Source: Notospermus geniculatus
Lineage: Eukaryota > Nemertea > Pilidiophora > Heteronemertea > Lineidae
DNA: 64,000 nucleotides
Assembly (NCBI GenBank): GCA_002633025.1
Contig: NMRB01001426.1
Coordinates: 121,865-185,864, forward strand
Direction: 5' to 3'
Part shown: positions 43,936 through 55,040 of the stretch, one piece after another
How the letters are laid out: each line of letters begins with the position of its first letter
Numbering within the stretch: the stretch's first letter is position 1
Notes under the pieces: model-generated
Told to the model about the DNA's origin: nothing
Databases searched by the model: none
What the model saw: only the letters and a program-made list of their open reading frames with translations
Translations under genes and position numbers: made by a program

Positions 43936-45875
43936 AATTGTCTAAATTATGATTATCACATTCCCTATCAAGTCTGGGTCGGGTTCTGTATGATAGCTTG
44001 GAAATAAGATTAACTTGTTGCGTCCCAAAACAGTGTAGACTTCAGTTTGAGTTAAAACAGGCTTTGCAAAGGACATTGTCATGGATTCCTTTGGGAAAGG
44101 TTGACAACAACGCAGGTTTAAAACATGCATACCAGTAGCATCCTAGCAGCCGATTTCAAGTATATGGGGTATTTTTGATGCATATGCATCACATATACTG
44201 CAATATCATGCATCACATATGCTGCAATATCTTAAACTGCCAACCCTGATATGCAGCCAAGTTCATGTTTCTGCTGCTCATTTGATGCATATGCACTAAA
44301 TATGCTGCTGATGAGGCACTCTAGGTGCATGTTTGATGCATGAATGAAGTATATCTGATCTTTCCTGTGCTATCTGTGTCAATCTGCATCATCAGTGCCT
44401 CAAAAATGATGCATGTTTCAAGCATGATTGATGCATATTTGAGGTAATGCATCAGATGCATCAATAATGTTTGAAACACGCTGCACTGATGCATCAGAAT
44501 GATGCATATGCTGCAATTTTGTAGGGCTATAATCCACCCATGCCTGTAAAAACTGACAAGTGGTTTGCCATTTAACACAAAAGCACCTTTTAGTATGGAA
44601 GTTTTTGCTTACTATTAAAAAAACTGGTCTGTATGGCAACGTCTAATGGGGAATTAGGATTGCATTATTTCGCCCGTCTAGCTGGATGATCCTTGGTTAA
44701 AAATGAAAAGAAATAGCGGCAAATTCCCTCACCTAATAGAAATTGCCATTACCGGCTACTTTGCAATGATAGCACTGTTGCCTCGTTTACACCAAACCAG
44801 TATCCCTCTTTCGTATTCATCAACATGCTTCTGTTCACGTATCTCTCGTAAATGGTGGGTTGCAAATGATTACTGTTTGAACTTGGAGGTGCATTTGACT
44901 TATATTTGTCAGTCAAAAAGGGTGCAGTGTGGTGTTTCAACAATTTTGCATAGTTTTCATGAAATTGGGTTTAACCCTTTGAACAGCAGTGGAAATCGTC
45001 GGGTGGTGGATCTTATAAACATTCCTGAATCACAAACACAAAGAAGAGCTACCATTTACCCAGAGGATGCCCGAATCCGGCATTTTCAAGAGAGAGAGTC
45101 TTTCATGTGTTTGTGAAGGATTTGTTCACAAATATACTGATATCAGTTTCATTGTGTTTTGATATAGGACACCAGAAAAATGGAAGCTTTTAGAATGCCA
45201 GAGGTTCCTCTTTTTTTGATGATTGAATGTGTTTTTTAGTAAAATGTATGTTCATCTGCAGTTTGATTTATGAAATTCCATTTTATCGTTTCAGGTGAGT
45301 TTGGATCATTACAAATGATTTGGTTGGTAAAGTATGATTCCGCAAATAATGAAGTGACTTGAAAATTCGCTTCAAACTTTGTGTAGAAACTTAAGAAGTT
45401 AGTTCATCTGCAGTTTGATTTATGAAATTCCATTTTATCGTTTCAGGTGAGTTTGGATCGTTACAAATGATTTGGTTGGTAAAGTATGATTCCGCAAAAA
45501 ATGAAGTGACTTGAAAATTCGCTTCAAACTTTGTGTAGAAACTTAAGAAGTTGCTCTCTTAGTAATGTTGATTGTCACGGAAAGCAACATGGGCGCCAGT
45601 GGAAAGGATAAAGCCTACAGCATACGTCACCACTTTCGTTGCTCATATACAGGCAATTTTCGTGGTCGCCACGAAAATGGCCAAGTGTGCTGTGGCGGCA
45701 ACGACCACTCACCACAGAAATTCTGTGGTGACCACGAGTTGCCGAAAATCAAACCGGTTTGATTTCTCACCACGAAAATTGCTCGTCGTTGCGAGTTGTG
45801 GTGATGCGTGGCCATCAGCAGCACACGAGACCACTGAGTGGTGACGTCTCCTGTAAACCGGCAACCGCCACAAAA
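43936..45875. repeat. Tandem duplication, unit 2
   Basis: Longer than unit 1 because a 151-bp piece (45250-45400) is repeated at 45401-45551, and because the terminal MITE is complete here. The unit junction lies at a short AATTG match. Confidence 0.9.
45250..45551. repeat. 151-bp tandem duplication inside unit 2
   Basis: GTTCATCTGCAGTTTGATTT opens both halves and CTTAAGAAGTT closes both. Absent from unit 1, so it arose after the large duplication. Confidence 0.85.
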
Positions 45876-45938
45876 ATTGCCGACCACGAAAATTGCCTGA
45901 ACGAGCAACAAAAATGGTGACGTATGCTGCTAGCTTAA
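45609..45938. mobile_element. MITE, TAAAGC..AGCATACGTCACC, complete copy
   Basis: The ends pair over about 60 bp (AGCATACGTCACCACTTTCG; complement of AAAAATGGTGACGTATGCTG). The interior is rich in GGTCGCCACGAAAAT in both orientations. Truncated in duplication unit 1 at 43662. Confidence 0.8.
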
Positions 45939-46354
45939 AGGTGTTTAAGATATCCATGTGTAACTGGGCAAATACATGGGAAGTCCGATGCATCAGCTAA
46001 AGTTACACGCAGTTTATCTTACACCCTTTATGAATATAGAAGGCCCAATACGGTAATCATTTCAAGGAAGTGATTATAGTGGTTCAAGTTTTCGATTCAA
46101 TTATCTTGAGTGTTCAGATATTGTTGAATGCCAGATTAATGTCCCTGGGGAGTGATTTTGATGAAATTGAACGATAATCTATATCAAATGTGACAAAAGC
46201 TTTGTCGATTTCACTCAGTGTGGTATGAAATGCCAACACTCGACTCATATTCAGCATTGGGTCATATGGATAAAGACTAGCAAATGCTTTTACTTCAGAT
46301 TTGTACAACATTGCCTTGTGCATTTGTATTGCAAATTCAAGTAAAACGCATTTA

Positions 46355-46533
46355 TAGTCCCCCCTCGCTATTATTACGAACCCTTCGGGGTCCACAAGGG
46401 TTAAGTTCATACTAACGCGGAGTTCGTAATAGCGAGGATTTACATACATGTCATGACATTTTGGGAGCCAGACGTTGGGTTCGTAATATCCAGGAGTTCG
46501 TAAAATCGAGGTTCGTAAGACAAGGGTCCACTG
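46355..46533. mobile_element. pogo/Tigger-like MITE, TA target
   Basis: On the minus strand it opens CAGTGGACCCTTGTCTTACG with TTCGTAA..ATCGAGG echoes. The other end is TAGTCCCCCCTCGC. TA flanks both sides. The CAGT-GACC-TCG style matches pogo-type ends as I recall them. Confidence 0.7.
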
Positions 46534-46582
46534 TACTAGTCTTTATTCACGTGACCCAAAATCTCAGTGCCCAACATAAGCG

Positions 46583-46809
46583 GGAGCACACCAGGTGATA
46601 TCAGAAGCGACCCGATCGCCACTGAGCAAAATCGGATGTTGACGCCAAGTGTGCGCTGGACAGTGATGCGTGGAATCTTCTTGCTAGCGATGATGACCCA
46701 ATATCAAACAAATACCAAAAATATTACCTAGTCTGCGGTGGCTGGTCAGAAGATTTAATTGTGGCGATCAGATCACCTGTGATATCACCTTCATTTCGTT
46801 GGTGTGCCC
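46583..46809. mobile_element. MITE, GGGAGCACACC...GGTGTGCCC
   Basis: Inverted ends with inner GTGATATCA and GATCGCCAC pairs. No coding frame. Confidence 0.65.
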
Positions 46810-47953
46810 AGGGCTTTGATAATTTTGGAGGGCAAAGAGTATCATACTCGTCTCTTCAGAATTTGAAGAGTATTTTCACTCTTCAAAAAGGAATATTCCA
46901 TTAGTAAAGTATTACAAACTGATAAATCTCAAGGAGTAATTCCACCCTTTCAGTTCTGGAATGGAGGAGTATTTTGAGATTTCAAGGAGTATTTTAAGCA
47001 AATACATGTACTCCTCTAATCTTAAGCCCTGTGTGCTGCCTGCTTTATCATCATACCTTGGTGTCTGGATGGTCGTCATGCCTTGCCTGCATAATTTTCA
47101 CAAGTCGCATAAAATTGAAGTGAAAATGTCTGTTTATTTGATTGATCGAGTTCTTTCTGTGAAACGGCTGTTATCAAAGGGCGGCCAGCCATTAAAGGTG
47201 CGTTTCATGTCAATAAACCCTATTCTGCATAACCCATAAACACTCCAACTTGATCAAGTAGAACAGAAGAGTGCGCTCACGGACATTATTTTTCCGATCA
47301 ACGAGCAATTTTCCGTCATCAAACAAAAACTACTTAATCATAGAATTAATCTTAGCCTACCTGAAGGCACAAAACGGTCGTCGGCAACGGTGGCCATAGC
47401 GACCGTCGCTAGGGTAAAATGGCCGATGAATCAGCGCGCCGTTTCTACTGCCCTGCGATATTCTGATAACGGATGAAATCTGTACGGTATACAACGACGA
47501 CTTGAAAGCGCCGCATTGAGTTTCCCATAAAATGTTCGTCGCGAGTAAGAAACAATTTATCTGGGTTGTCGTCCATGGCGGATGGTGTTAGGGTAATTTT
47601 CATGATTGGCTGAGTGGCTGTCTCTGAATTCTAATGACCCCTTGCACTGCGGAGAATGGTGTTGGGAGGAATTGAAAAAGGTTCTATTTTCCCCCTGTTT
47701 TTACTGGGACTAAAAAGATTCTTCATTAACTGATGCCCTTTGGTGGCTACATTAACTCGTTCATTGCCAAGGCCAATTTTGTTGAAAATGAAAATACGTA
47801 AAAGTCATTGAAAGACACCATGCATACCCACCCCATAAGCCTGTCCGCACATTGGAGCTACCTGCTGAGCAAGTCATTCGAGACCGTTTGTGGTCTCGAG
47901 TGACCGCAAACGGCTATAGATATTCATTGGAAAGCTCAAAGAGTAGGCTATCC
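46810..47953. other. Unassigned
   Basis: Repeated GGAGTATTTTGAGATTTCAA-type echoes lie at 46850-47000. A CpG-richer piece lies at 47360-47600 with no frame. No gene recognised. Confidence 0.35.
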
Positions 47954-48280
47954 ATATGTCACAGCAAAACCCGTCTTAAGTCGCATAAGATATGAACCAG
48001 GATGAACCAAAATAACTCCAGGAGATAAAGGAAGAAATGTAATCACTCAGATTTTACAAAAGACAGACAATAAGCCTAGGCCTAATGAAATTGACAAAAC
48101 GTTGGTCTCAACATACCAACTTCAGAGCGACTTACATATAGTCCTGGGCCCGGATTCATAAAACTACTTAAGTCTAAGTGTGACACTTATCCTTTGTTCA
48201 ACACAAAAGATAAGTATTACACTTTGACTTAAGTATCTTTATGAATATGGACCCTGGTTTTGCAGTGACAGGTCACATAT
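47954..48280. mobile_element. MITE, ATATGTCACAGCAAAACC, split
   Basis: The right end, read in complement, is ATATGTGACCTGTCACTGC then AAAACC. It is interrupted by a palindromic MITE at 48146-48254. Confidence 0.65.
48146..48254. mobile_element. Palindromic MITE, GGGCCCGGATTCATAAAAC
   Basis: A 109-bp near-complete palindrome centred on CAAC (TTATCCTTTGTT / ACAAAAGATAAG). A half copy sits at 18040-18095. Confidence 0.85.
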
Positions 48281-48727
48281 CAGCCATAAACCTAAGAAGA
48301 AATGCACCTGAGTTAGAAAATAGTAACAGACTATAGAAAGGCACTTCATTTATTCCCGTAAATAACCCATGGCTGGATCTGTCAAGTTATTTGCAAATAA
48401 CCTTCAGCATAATTGGCTGACATTTTAATATGCAAGAGGCGTCTCACTATATCAAAGGGAAGGGAGGAATGTCGGTTCATAAATATCAACACCCAGTATG
48501 CTTCATAAATGTTTACCAAACAAGTGGCTCATTCAGCGTATAATACTTGATCTATTCACACAAGTGGAGAGAACCCTTTTGCAGCGAAATTCTCCTCCCA
48601 CATACTGTAGTCTTCTCAGTGTCTGATTTCCAGGATCACAACACAGGATCAGATCACACCCCATTTACCATTGCGACCATAAGCTGTGGTTACACTACAT
48701 AAATCCCCGTGCTTTCCCCGGGGATTT

Positions 48728-48866
48728 TGCGGTTACACCTATAAATCACCGAGTCTAAATATACCCGTGTCTGAAATCCCCATGCTTATTAGCCCCAGCG
48801 AGCTCGAAGGGGCAACGCCGGGGCTATTTAGACACGGGGAATTTATGTAGTGTAACCGCGAAATCC
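48728..48866. mobile_element. Palindromic mini-element of the same ends
   Basis: GCGGTTACACCTATAAATC pairs with the complement of GAATTTATGTAGTGTAACCGC, and TCTAAATA with TATTTAGA. It looks like a deleted fold-back relative of its host. Confidence 0.65.
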
Positions 48867-49515
48867 CCGTGTTTATTTGTAGTTCCAAGCACCTGGCGAC
48901 AGACGGCGATGCAAATCGATGAGTCATGCGCATGTGTAAAGGATATTTCACGCCTCCAGTAGCCACTCGATGACAGAGAGTTGCCTACATGCAGTGCCCC
49001 TATCGCTGGGATACGGAACTTATTACCAATCGCACTTTTAGTAGTGTAACCGCTCGCCGTGTCAACGCCGTGTTTTTAGATTCGTCTCCCAGCGCCATCT
49101 TACAGCAGTGGTGGAGACGAATCTATTATATTAGCCTGCGGGTATCAACTGATAGACGCACTCTCGCCCCAGGCAATGTCCACGTGGCATTGTGCCATGT
49201 AATGGAATACATCAGTGACCTAGGAAATAGGCCAGCGTGTACTTGCAGTAATAAATACGTGATTTACTGTGACCTGCAAAGTGCCATGTGGTGAAACTAT
49301 AATCGTTATTCAGATAACTTAATGGCCATTCGATACAGGTATTTCACTCTGTACTATTGTTCGAGGAACAGGCAAAACTTTTGGCTAAAAGGCGGTACTG
49401 CGAGTGAAACATTTGCGTCGAGGTTACTGTATGGCACGCCATTTCACTGATGCGCAACAAAGTTTTCATCTCGCAAGAAAATGCCGTGCCGCTCATATGT
49501 AGGCCTACTCATTTG

Positions 49516-49893
49516 TCAAAAAGGGACAAATTTGTTAAGGATGTGATTCCTTTCATTCCCCTGAATTTCAAATCGAGCTGTGTAGATTTTATCTAAGCAC
49601 GACTCACCACCAGCAGCTGACGAACACTTCATCGGCGAAACACAGACCTTGTAATTTGCGTTGATACCGACTTGAGGATAGCTTTCATGACTTTCACAAC
49701 GTCGTGAACTTTTGGTTTTATTTCTCTGGGATGGAATGAAATCGCCTCGAAAACTGTTTGGTTGGATTCCTGATAAAATTTCCTTTCCAATGACATAAAG
49801 TTTGCCCGTGTTGGTCATTTCTACGAAGATATATTTAGCCCTACTTGATCTGGCTTTGCGCCATAAACCATGCAGACGATCTCCATGAGTGTG
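49516..49893 (-). CDS. Open frame inside the composite element, unknown
   Basis: Minus strand, open from 49893; the first ATG is at 49818 and gives 100 residues. The upstream open part has a basic stretch (LWRKARSSRAKY), then a KLYVIGKEIL segment and four Cys. No domain is recognised. Its place in a 2-kb inverted-repeat element suggests a remnant transposon gene or cargo, but chance is possible. Confidence 0.2.
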   Translation of the reverse strand, partial: HTHGDRLHGLWRKARSSRAKYIFVEMTNTGKLYVIGKEILSGIQPNSFRGDFIPSQRNKTKSSRRCESHESYPQVGINANYKVCVSPMKCSSAAGGESCLDKIYTARFEIQGNERNHILNKFVPF

Positions 49894-50245
49894 TCACCTA
49901 CGATGTTTCTAGTCTGACCCACATGTAACATGCCTAATGAGCAGAAAAATAAGCTATGATGGACACTGTGAAAGGCTCAAATTGGGTCTTTTGTTCAATA
50001 TTCTGTTGATTTCATTGCATGTGCCTACTTAGATAACCATTTTGGGGCCAATTTATCAAGATAGTTGGGACATCGAGATCCAGCCAATCAGAAAATTGCC
50101 TGCTTAAATATGGTGGTGCTGTGGGCGGGAAATTTGAATTCACTTGAGATGCCTTTCATCATGTTCATGTCAAGGGGTGAGATTTAGCTTTTACAACTTT
50201 TTGGCACTTTTGGAGTGTCCCACACTCCCTACACTTCAGCCCCAC

Positions 50246-50528
50246 CAGGGTTTCTGCCAGGATTTTTCCCAGGGTACCTCGGGGGGGGGGGGAGGGAGAA
50301 ATTTTTTTTAAAAATTTTTTTCAGATTTTTTTTTCTGTTAATAATGGCCTCCAGAGTAATTTTTCACTCCAAAATGCAAAATTAGTCTCCCTTATGCATG
50401 AAAGTTGCATTTGAAATGTAACAAATTTAAGAAAAACATTACTGAATTGATTTTTTCAGGGTACTATATCGTACCCTCAAATTTCTTTAGGGTACTATAT
50501 TTGTACCCAAAGCACCCTTTGGACCCTG
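50246..50528. mobile_element. hAT-like MITE, CAGGGTTTCTGCC, 5-bp TSD
   Basis: CCCAC flanks both sides (50241-50245, 50529-50533). The ends CAGGGTTT and GGACCCTG are inverted and imperfect. It contains a poly-G run and two GGGTACTATAT pieces. Related ends (CAGGGTTTCTGC) appear at 32849 without a matching right end. Confidence 0.7.
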
Positions 50529-50674
50529 CCCACCTATTTTGCCGCTGTGCATGCCATTTCATAACTTTCAAATGGAGACGAATCTGCGCCATCACATGAT
50601 GGCTCTAGTTTCTGGTTCGGAAAAACCCCGTGTCTCAAAAAGCACGGGGATTTTGGATAGGTGTAACCACAGCT

Positions 50675-51906
50675 ATAGATTGGTGTTCCAGTCCATGAAG
50701 CAGTTGCATTACTGCGATAGACCGAATATCAGTACGTGACGTCCTGCAATAAGACTGAATCTATGACATCATGGCATGCAGAAATCTCCTACAAGACGAT
50801 GTAAATTTTAATGCCAGGCAACCGAAACAAAAGGGTATTTTCACGCCAAAAAGAAATGGAAATAACATACATAGATGAGAGTTTTCCGGGAATTCCCGGA
50901 TTTCCGGGAGCGGGCGCTACCAAATAAATATGGCTTTGTTCCGGCACCTGTGCTGTTCCCGGTCCCGGTTTTACATCCAACCATCAACAATCCTAGATTG
51001 GTTCCGTGATCTACCACTAGGATTTGATGACAGTGTTGGCGCCAAGATGGCGGCGGGCCGTCGGAAGGCCGTCGAATGGCAGGATTTGGGACACGACTTC
51101 TGGGGTCATGACTAATTTCCGGGAATTTTTTGAAATGGCACTCTCATCTATGAACATAGAAAAAGAAACTTCGGTCGCACTGCTCGCAGTGCCACGTTGT
51201 GACGTTAGTTCCTCGGTTCCCCATTGTGAATGCAAAAAAGTTCCAAAATGATTGGAGAGAGTTTTCTGTTGGCAATGGAACCAATGGAATTTCTTTATTC
51301 TTTGGTGATGAAAATTGCCTATGGCACTGAAAAGGTTGAAGTGCCAACTCAACCAAGAATGGAACCCACTGCTTCTCGAACTGAAGTCTGATGCTCAAAT
51401 GCAAGACCACTGTCATAACTGTGCCCTGTACACAAACTCTCAGTAATGAGGGGTTAATTTTGTCATCCAAAATTCATGAAACTTGGTCGTTAGATCCGAT
51501 ACCATTACGGTGCTAAGTATTTAGCACGGGTAGTACATGCAAGACTAGCATTGCGTCAAGATATACTGTATAGTGTCCTCGGCGGCCATCAATTTTCCCT
51601 ACATGCATTGGTATTCTTTACAATTCCTCTGTAGGCGTATAAAAAAGGAATTATCTGATATTAACGCTCGTACCATTGATCACTGTTTCTCCCCTCGGCT
51701 GAGATAAATACAAATAAAAAATAACATGGTTGGTGTGTCGGCCTATGCTGTATTATAGTCCATTACGTGATATAGTGTCATCTGAATTCATTTTGAGTAA
51801 GATTACAAATTTTGTTGTAATTATATGTTCTGCCTCTGTGGAAAGGGTGGCTAATTGTGGTTGGTGATTTTCATCAAGAGTGAATTCAAGTGCGAAAGAT
51901 TGTGAA
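50675..51906. other. Unassigned, one YY1-like motif
   Basis: GCCAAGATGGCGGC at 51040-51053 matches the YY1 consensus. Short frames overlap it on both strands without domains. Confidence 0.35.
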
Positions 51907-53278
51907 GAATCGGACAGGCAATGGTACTGAATGCTACACTGAAATTGTCGATGTCTTCCGATCGGACCGATCGGGATTCCATCACGTGACCAGGTGTGCT
52001 CCACAAACGAGGAAATTCATTGCCAGGACGCGTGCATCAGAAGCGACTGAAGACAACAAGAACCAACCGTTGGCAACAAGTAGAACATGAGCAACTGGCT
52101 GGAACTCATTAGGAAATCTTTGCCCCAGGAATTTCGTTGAAAAAATACAGAGCCCTCTATTGCCCGATTATGAAGCGAATCTTTTCAAACTCAGTCGAGC
52201 GTTGAGCCGTTTGGCACACTTGAGTTCCCAGTCTGCTTAATCGCTCTGGCTGTTGAATTTCGAGCCTCACTCCCTGCATGCCCTGTGGTAGCCAACATGC
52301 ATGACATGATCACCTGGGCATAATCACTCAAAATGGTCTATTCTACAGTTCCCATGGCATCATCATCAAACATCATCGTAATGATTCGAAAGCTAACTAA
52401 CATCAGAATTCATGTCTAACTTATGAATAAAATCCATCAGCAGAAAGTTGTTATTAACCAAAAATTGCCTCAAGATTTGCCGAAATTCTAACCAAGATGG
52501 CGGCCGTAGGCATGGTAGGTGTACTGCTAAAACCCACTCAAAATTTGCAAGAATTTTCCTTCTCACACAGCTCAAATCACATTTCTAATCGCAACCAATG
52601 TTTTCTGGGAACTCATCAGGCCTATTCCTATCATTGACTCAATCCAACTCTTCATAGATTTTCACCAAACCGCTCAAATGATGCCGTAGGTCCGGCTTCA
52701 CGATCTTTCTACACAGATTCCAATGTAAAATGAACACTGTAGGCTAGTGTACACAATACACTACGTTACACCGGCCCAAGCCAGCTGAAGACAGAGTGGG
52801 GATGGAAATGAATGGCTCAACAGCCGTTGCGTTATTCCTGTCGCAAATTTACCTCTCCAAAATCATTATTTCTTGGCGTATTTTAAAATTTAAAAGAAGT
52901 ATTTGATATAGAAAAGAATTTGCAGTTCGACTGTATGACTTTGAGAAGTGCCCCGATTTTATTTTCATGATTTGTTGCTTTTAGCCAAGTTAAAGAGAGA
53001 GCACTTTTGTTGACTATGTAAACAACCCAGCCCACTAATCCGCCGTTAATTATACCTCGATTTGCGCCGCAGATCGAGGTACGAACGGCATTTTGCTCCT
53101 AAGGCAAGAGATCGTAATGCTAGCGGCAGCGGTCGGGCAACAGCGTTGCCGGTGTGTGCACATCAGCCTGTTTGAGCATCTGATCAGTTGCTGCTGTATC
53201 CAGGTAGTCTCCAACCGTTGCCGGAAACGCCATTGCCGGTAGTTGCTTCCAGTCGCAAGGCTGATGTGCACTAGGCTT
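51907..53278 (-). mobile_element. Family G copy f, split by a 1012-bp insertion
   Basis: Read from 53278 down: AAGCCTAGTGCACATCAGCC, CAATGGCGTTTCCGGCAACG, then after the insertion CCAGCCAGTTGCTCATG and GGAGCACACCTGGTCACG. It follows the copy at 16774-18754, then is truncated near 51907. Confidence 0.75.
52107..53118. mobile_element. 1012-bp insertion, CATTAGGAAATC / GATCGTAATG ends
   Basis: It separates two parts of family G that are joined (GCTAGTTCCAGCC) at 18.4 kb. The ends form a loose inverted repeat (CATTAGGAAATCTTTGCC; complement of the right end CATTACGATCTCTTGCC). Only CT is duplicated. No transposase frame is seen. Confidence 0.7.
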
Positions 53279-53351
53279 TTCTCTGCATTCACACCACAAC
53301 CAACCACCCTGAAGATAAAGCTGTGGGGAATGGGGAGGATCCTGGTGGAAA

Positions 53352-53632
53352 GTGGGGTAGTGGTTCGGGCCTCCGACTAGCAGTCAGAGGGTCCCGTGTT
53401 CGAATCCCACTGGGCGTAAGACTTTGGGCAAGTCTCTTTGCCTCACTGGCCTCAATCCACCCAGGTGTATAAATGGGTATACCGGTCGGAAATGCTCGGA
53501 TTGTAGCGCTGAATGAGCAGCTCATCTGAGTTCTACTGAAAGGTTTCAGGATAGACTGGGGTTGAAGTGTGAAGTCGGATGACACCTCTACCATTGTTGA
53601 TATCAGACTACAAACCCAAACTTTAACTTTTA
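53352..53632 (+). mobile_element. SINE-2 copy
   Basis: Head GTAGTGGTTCGGGCC, B box GTTCGAATCCC, body GGCAAGTCTCTTTGCCTCAC and GTATAAATGGGTATACCGG, tail AACTTTAACTTTT. Full length against the minus-strand copy at 31989-32290. Confidence 0.85.
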
Positions 53633-54087
53633 TGTCGAATGTGCTTGATGGTCATCACCAAACGCAGGGAGACCCACTCTAAACTTTCTTCTCATGCCAT
53701 CGTCCATCGCTCCTCAGATATCGCTCCGCAGCATCTGTAGTAGTGATGCTGAATCTGTACAGTTCTTAGAAGTCTTCAAGAGGTCCTCGAATTACTCTGG
53801 ACTCAGAGTTCTCCTTTATCATTCTGCGCAGCATTCTCTGGTTTCAGTCACATTGGAGGAAACGGACCGAACAATGTCAATTGTTTCTGTAACGTCTTGA
53901 TGATCCTCTTCGGTCCCGAAGTACCAGACTGGAACAAAAGAATCCTAGTATGTCTGAGTAAGACTAAGTAATATGGCTGAGATAACGTACATCTGAGACC
54001 AATAACACACGAACAAGTTTAGAAAATCATTGGAAGGCTTTTGTTAAGGGTGACAATGAATGACTAGAGGAAGATTGGCTCGCATAC

Positions 54088-55040
54088 TGAGTCTACTCAG
54101 AATTCCTTGTTGACCGGGCTCTACGGAGTAAGCTCGCTGTTTACGAGTTTGTTGACAAATTATATGCAAGCATTGCATTGTTGTTGATGAGATTTTGCGC
54201 TTCTTCCTCCATGGGTTCGCCAAATTAAATGATGCGGAGTAATTGAATGATTGTCAGCTCTGCTGAAAAGCCATTGGAAATTACTGCTCGTCTTCGTCTA
54301 CCAAGTCCGCTCAGAATTGCTTGTTGACCACACTCTACGGAGTGAGCGTGCTGTTTAAGGGCCTGTCACACTGAAGTGGTTCTCAAAACGTCCTGCTCCG
54401 TCCTAAAAAAATCGTAAAACGGGCTAGAACGTGTAACCCTTTGGCCAAATAATGCCTCGATATTCTGGAGCACCCTTCCCGTCCATGAAGTTCGTAAAAA
54501 GACTGTAAAAAGTTGCCACTACGTCCACTCCGTTCGCACACAGTTTGAGTCCGTTCAGCAAAATTTTCAAGAACGTAGTGAGAAGTAACTCAGTGTGATT
54601 GGGGCATTCCAAGTTGACAAGTTACAATGTATATGCAGGCATTACATTGGTTGTTGAAGTGATTTTGCAATCACCTCCTCCAGTGGCCTGAGACCAATAT
54701 TCACAAAGCCCCTGTAACTTTAAAGCAGTCCATCCACATACAATATTGGGCCCAAAATGAGTGTCATGTGCTTCTGGCATAATGGATGGAAGAAAGATTG
54801 GCAATAATATTGCCCATTTTGATCTTCATATTGTGCAATAATGTTGCACGTGGATATAAATATAAGGAAAGGCAAATCCTTCATCATGCCGATAGTGAAC
54901 AGTTGGTTGCCCACAAAAGGACAGTATTTTACGCCAAGTTACGAAATAGTTTCCGTAAAGTTACAAAAGCTTAAGATGACGTAAAGGAATTGAACAATCC
55001 TCAGCTCTGCTGAAAAGTCAGGCCGGGGAAATTTACCGAC
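54088..55040. repeat. Diverged tandem duplication with insertions
   Basis: Unit 1 (54088-54290) and unit 2 (54297-55040) share CTCAGAATT.CTTGTTGACC, CTCTACGGAGT, GCATT.CATTG.TGTTG and CAGCTCTGCTGAAAAG. Unit 2 is longer because of the MITE at 54356 and about 290 bp after 54680. Confidence 0.75.
54356..54607. mobile_element. MITE, AAGGGCCTGTCACACTG, copy 2
   Basis: Matches 3746-3998. The ends are TGTCACACTGAAG and CTCAGTGTGATTGGGGC. It sits in unit 2 of the duplication; unit 1 shows the uninterrupted order. Confidence 0.75.

Larger units (their letters stand above)
48682..50674. mobile_element. Composite ~2-kb element, AGCTGTGGTTACAC ends
   Basis: AGCTGTGGTTACAC at the left and GTGTAACCACAGCT at the right are exact complements, flanked by ATA on both sides. 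AAATCCCCGTG runs occur at both ends. It holds a palindromic mini-element (48728-48866), a hairpin (49078-49126), an open frame (49516-49893 minus) and a hAT-like insertion (50246-50528). Confidence 0.65.

Noticed and set aside
44703-45116. 137-codon frame in duplication unit 2
   Set aside because: In unit 1 the same stretch is shifted by small indels, so the reading frame is not conserved between near-identical copies.
46114-46449. 111-codon minus-strand frame
   Set aside because: The first third is the pogo-like MITE. The rest has no domain or splice support.
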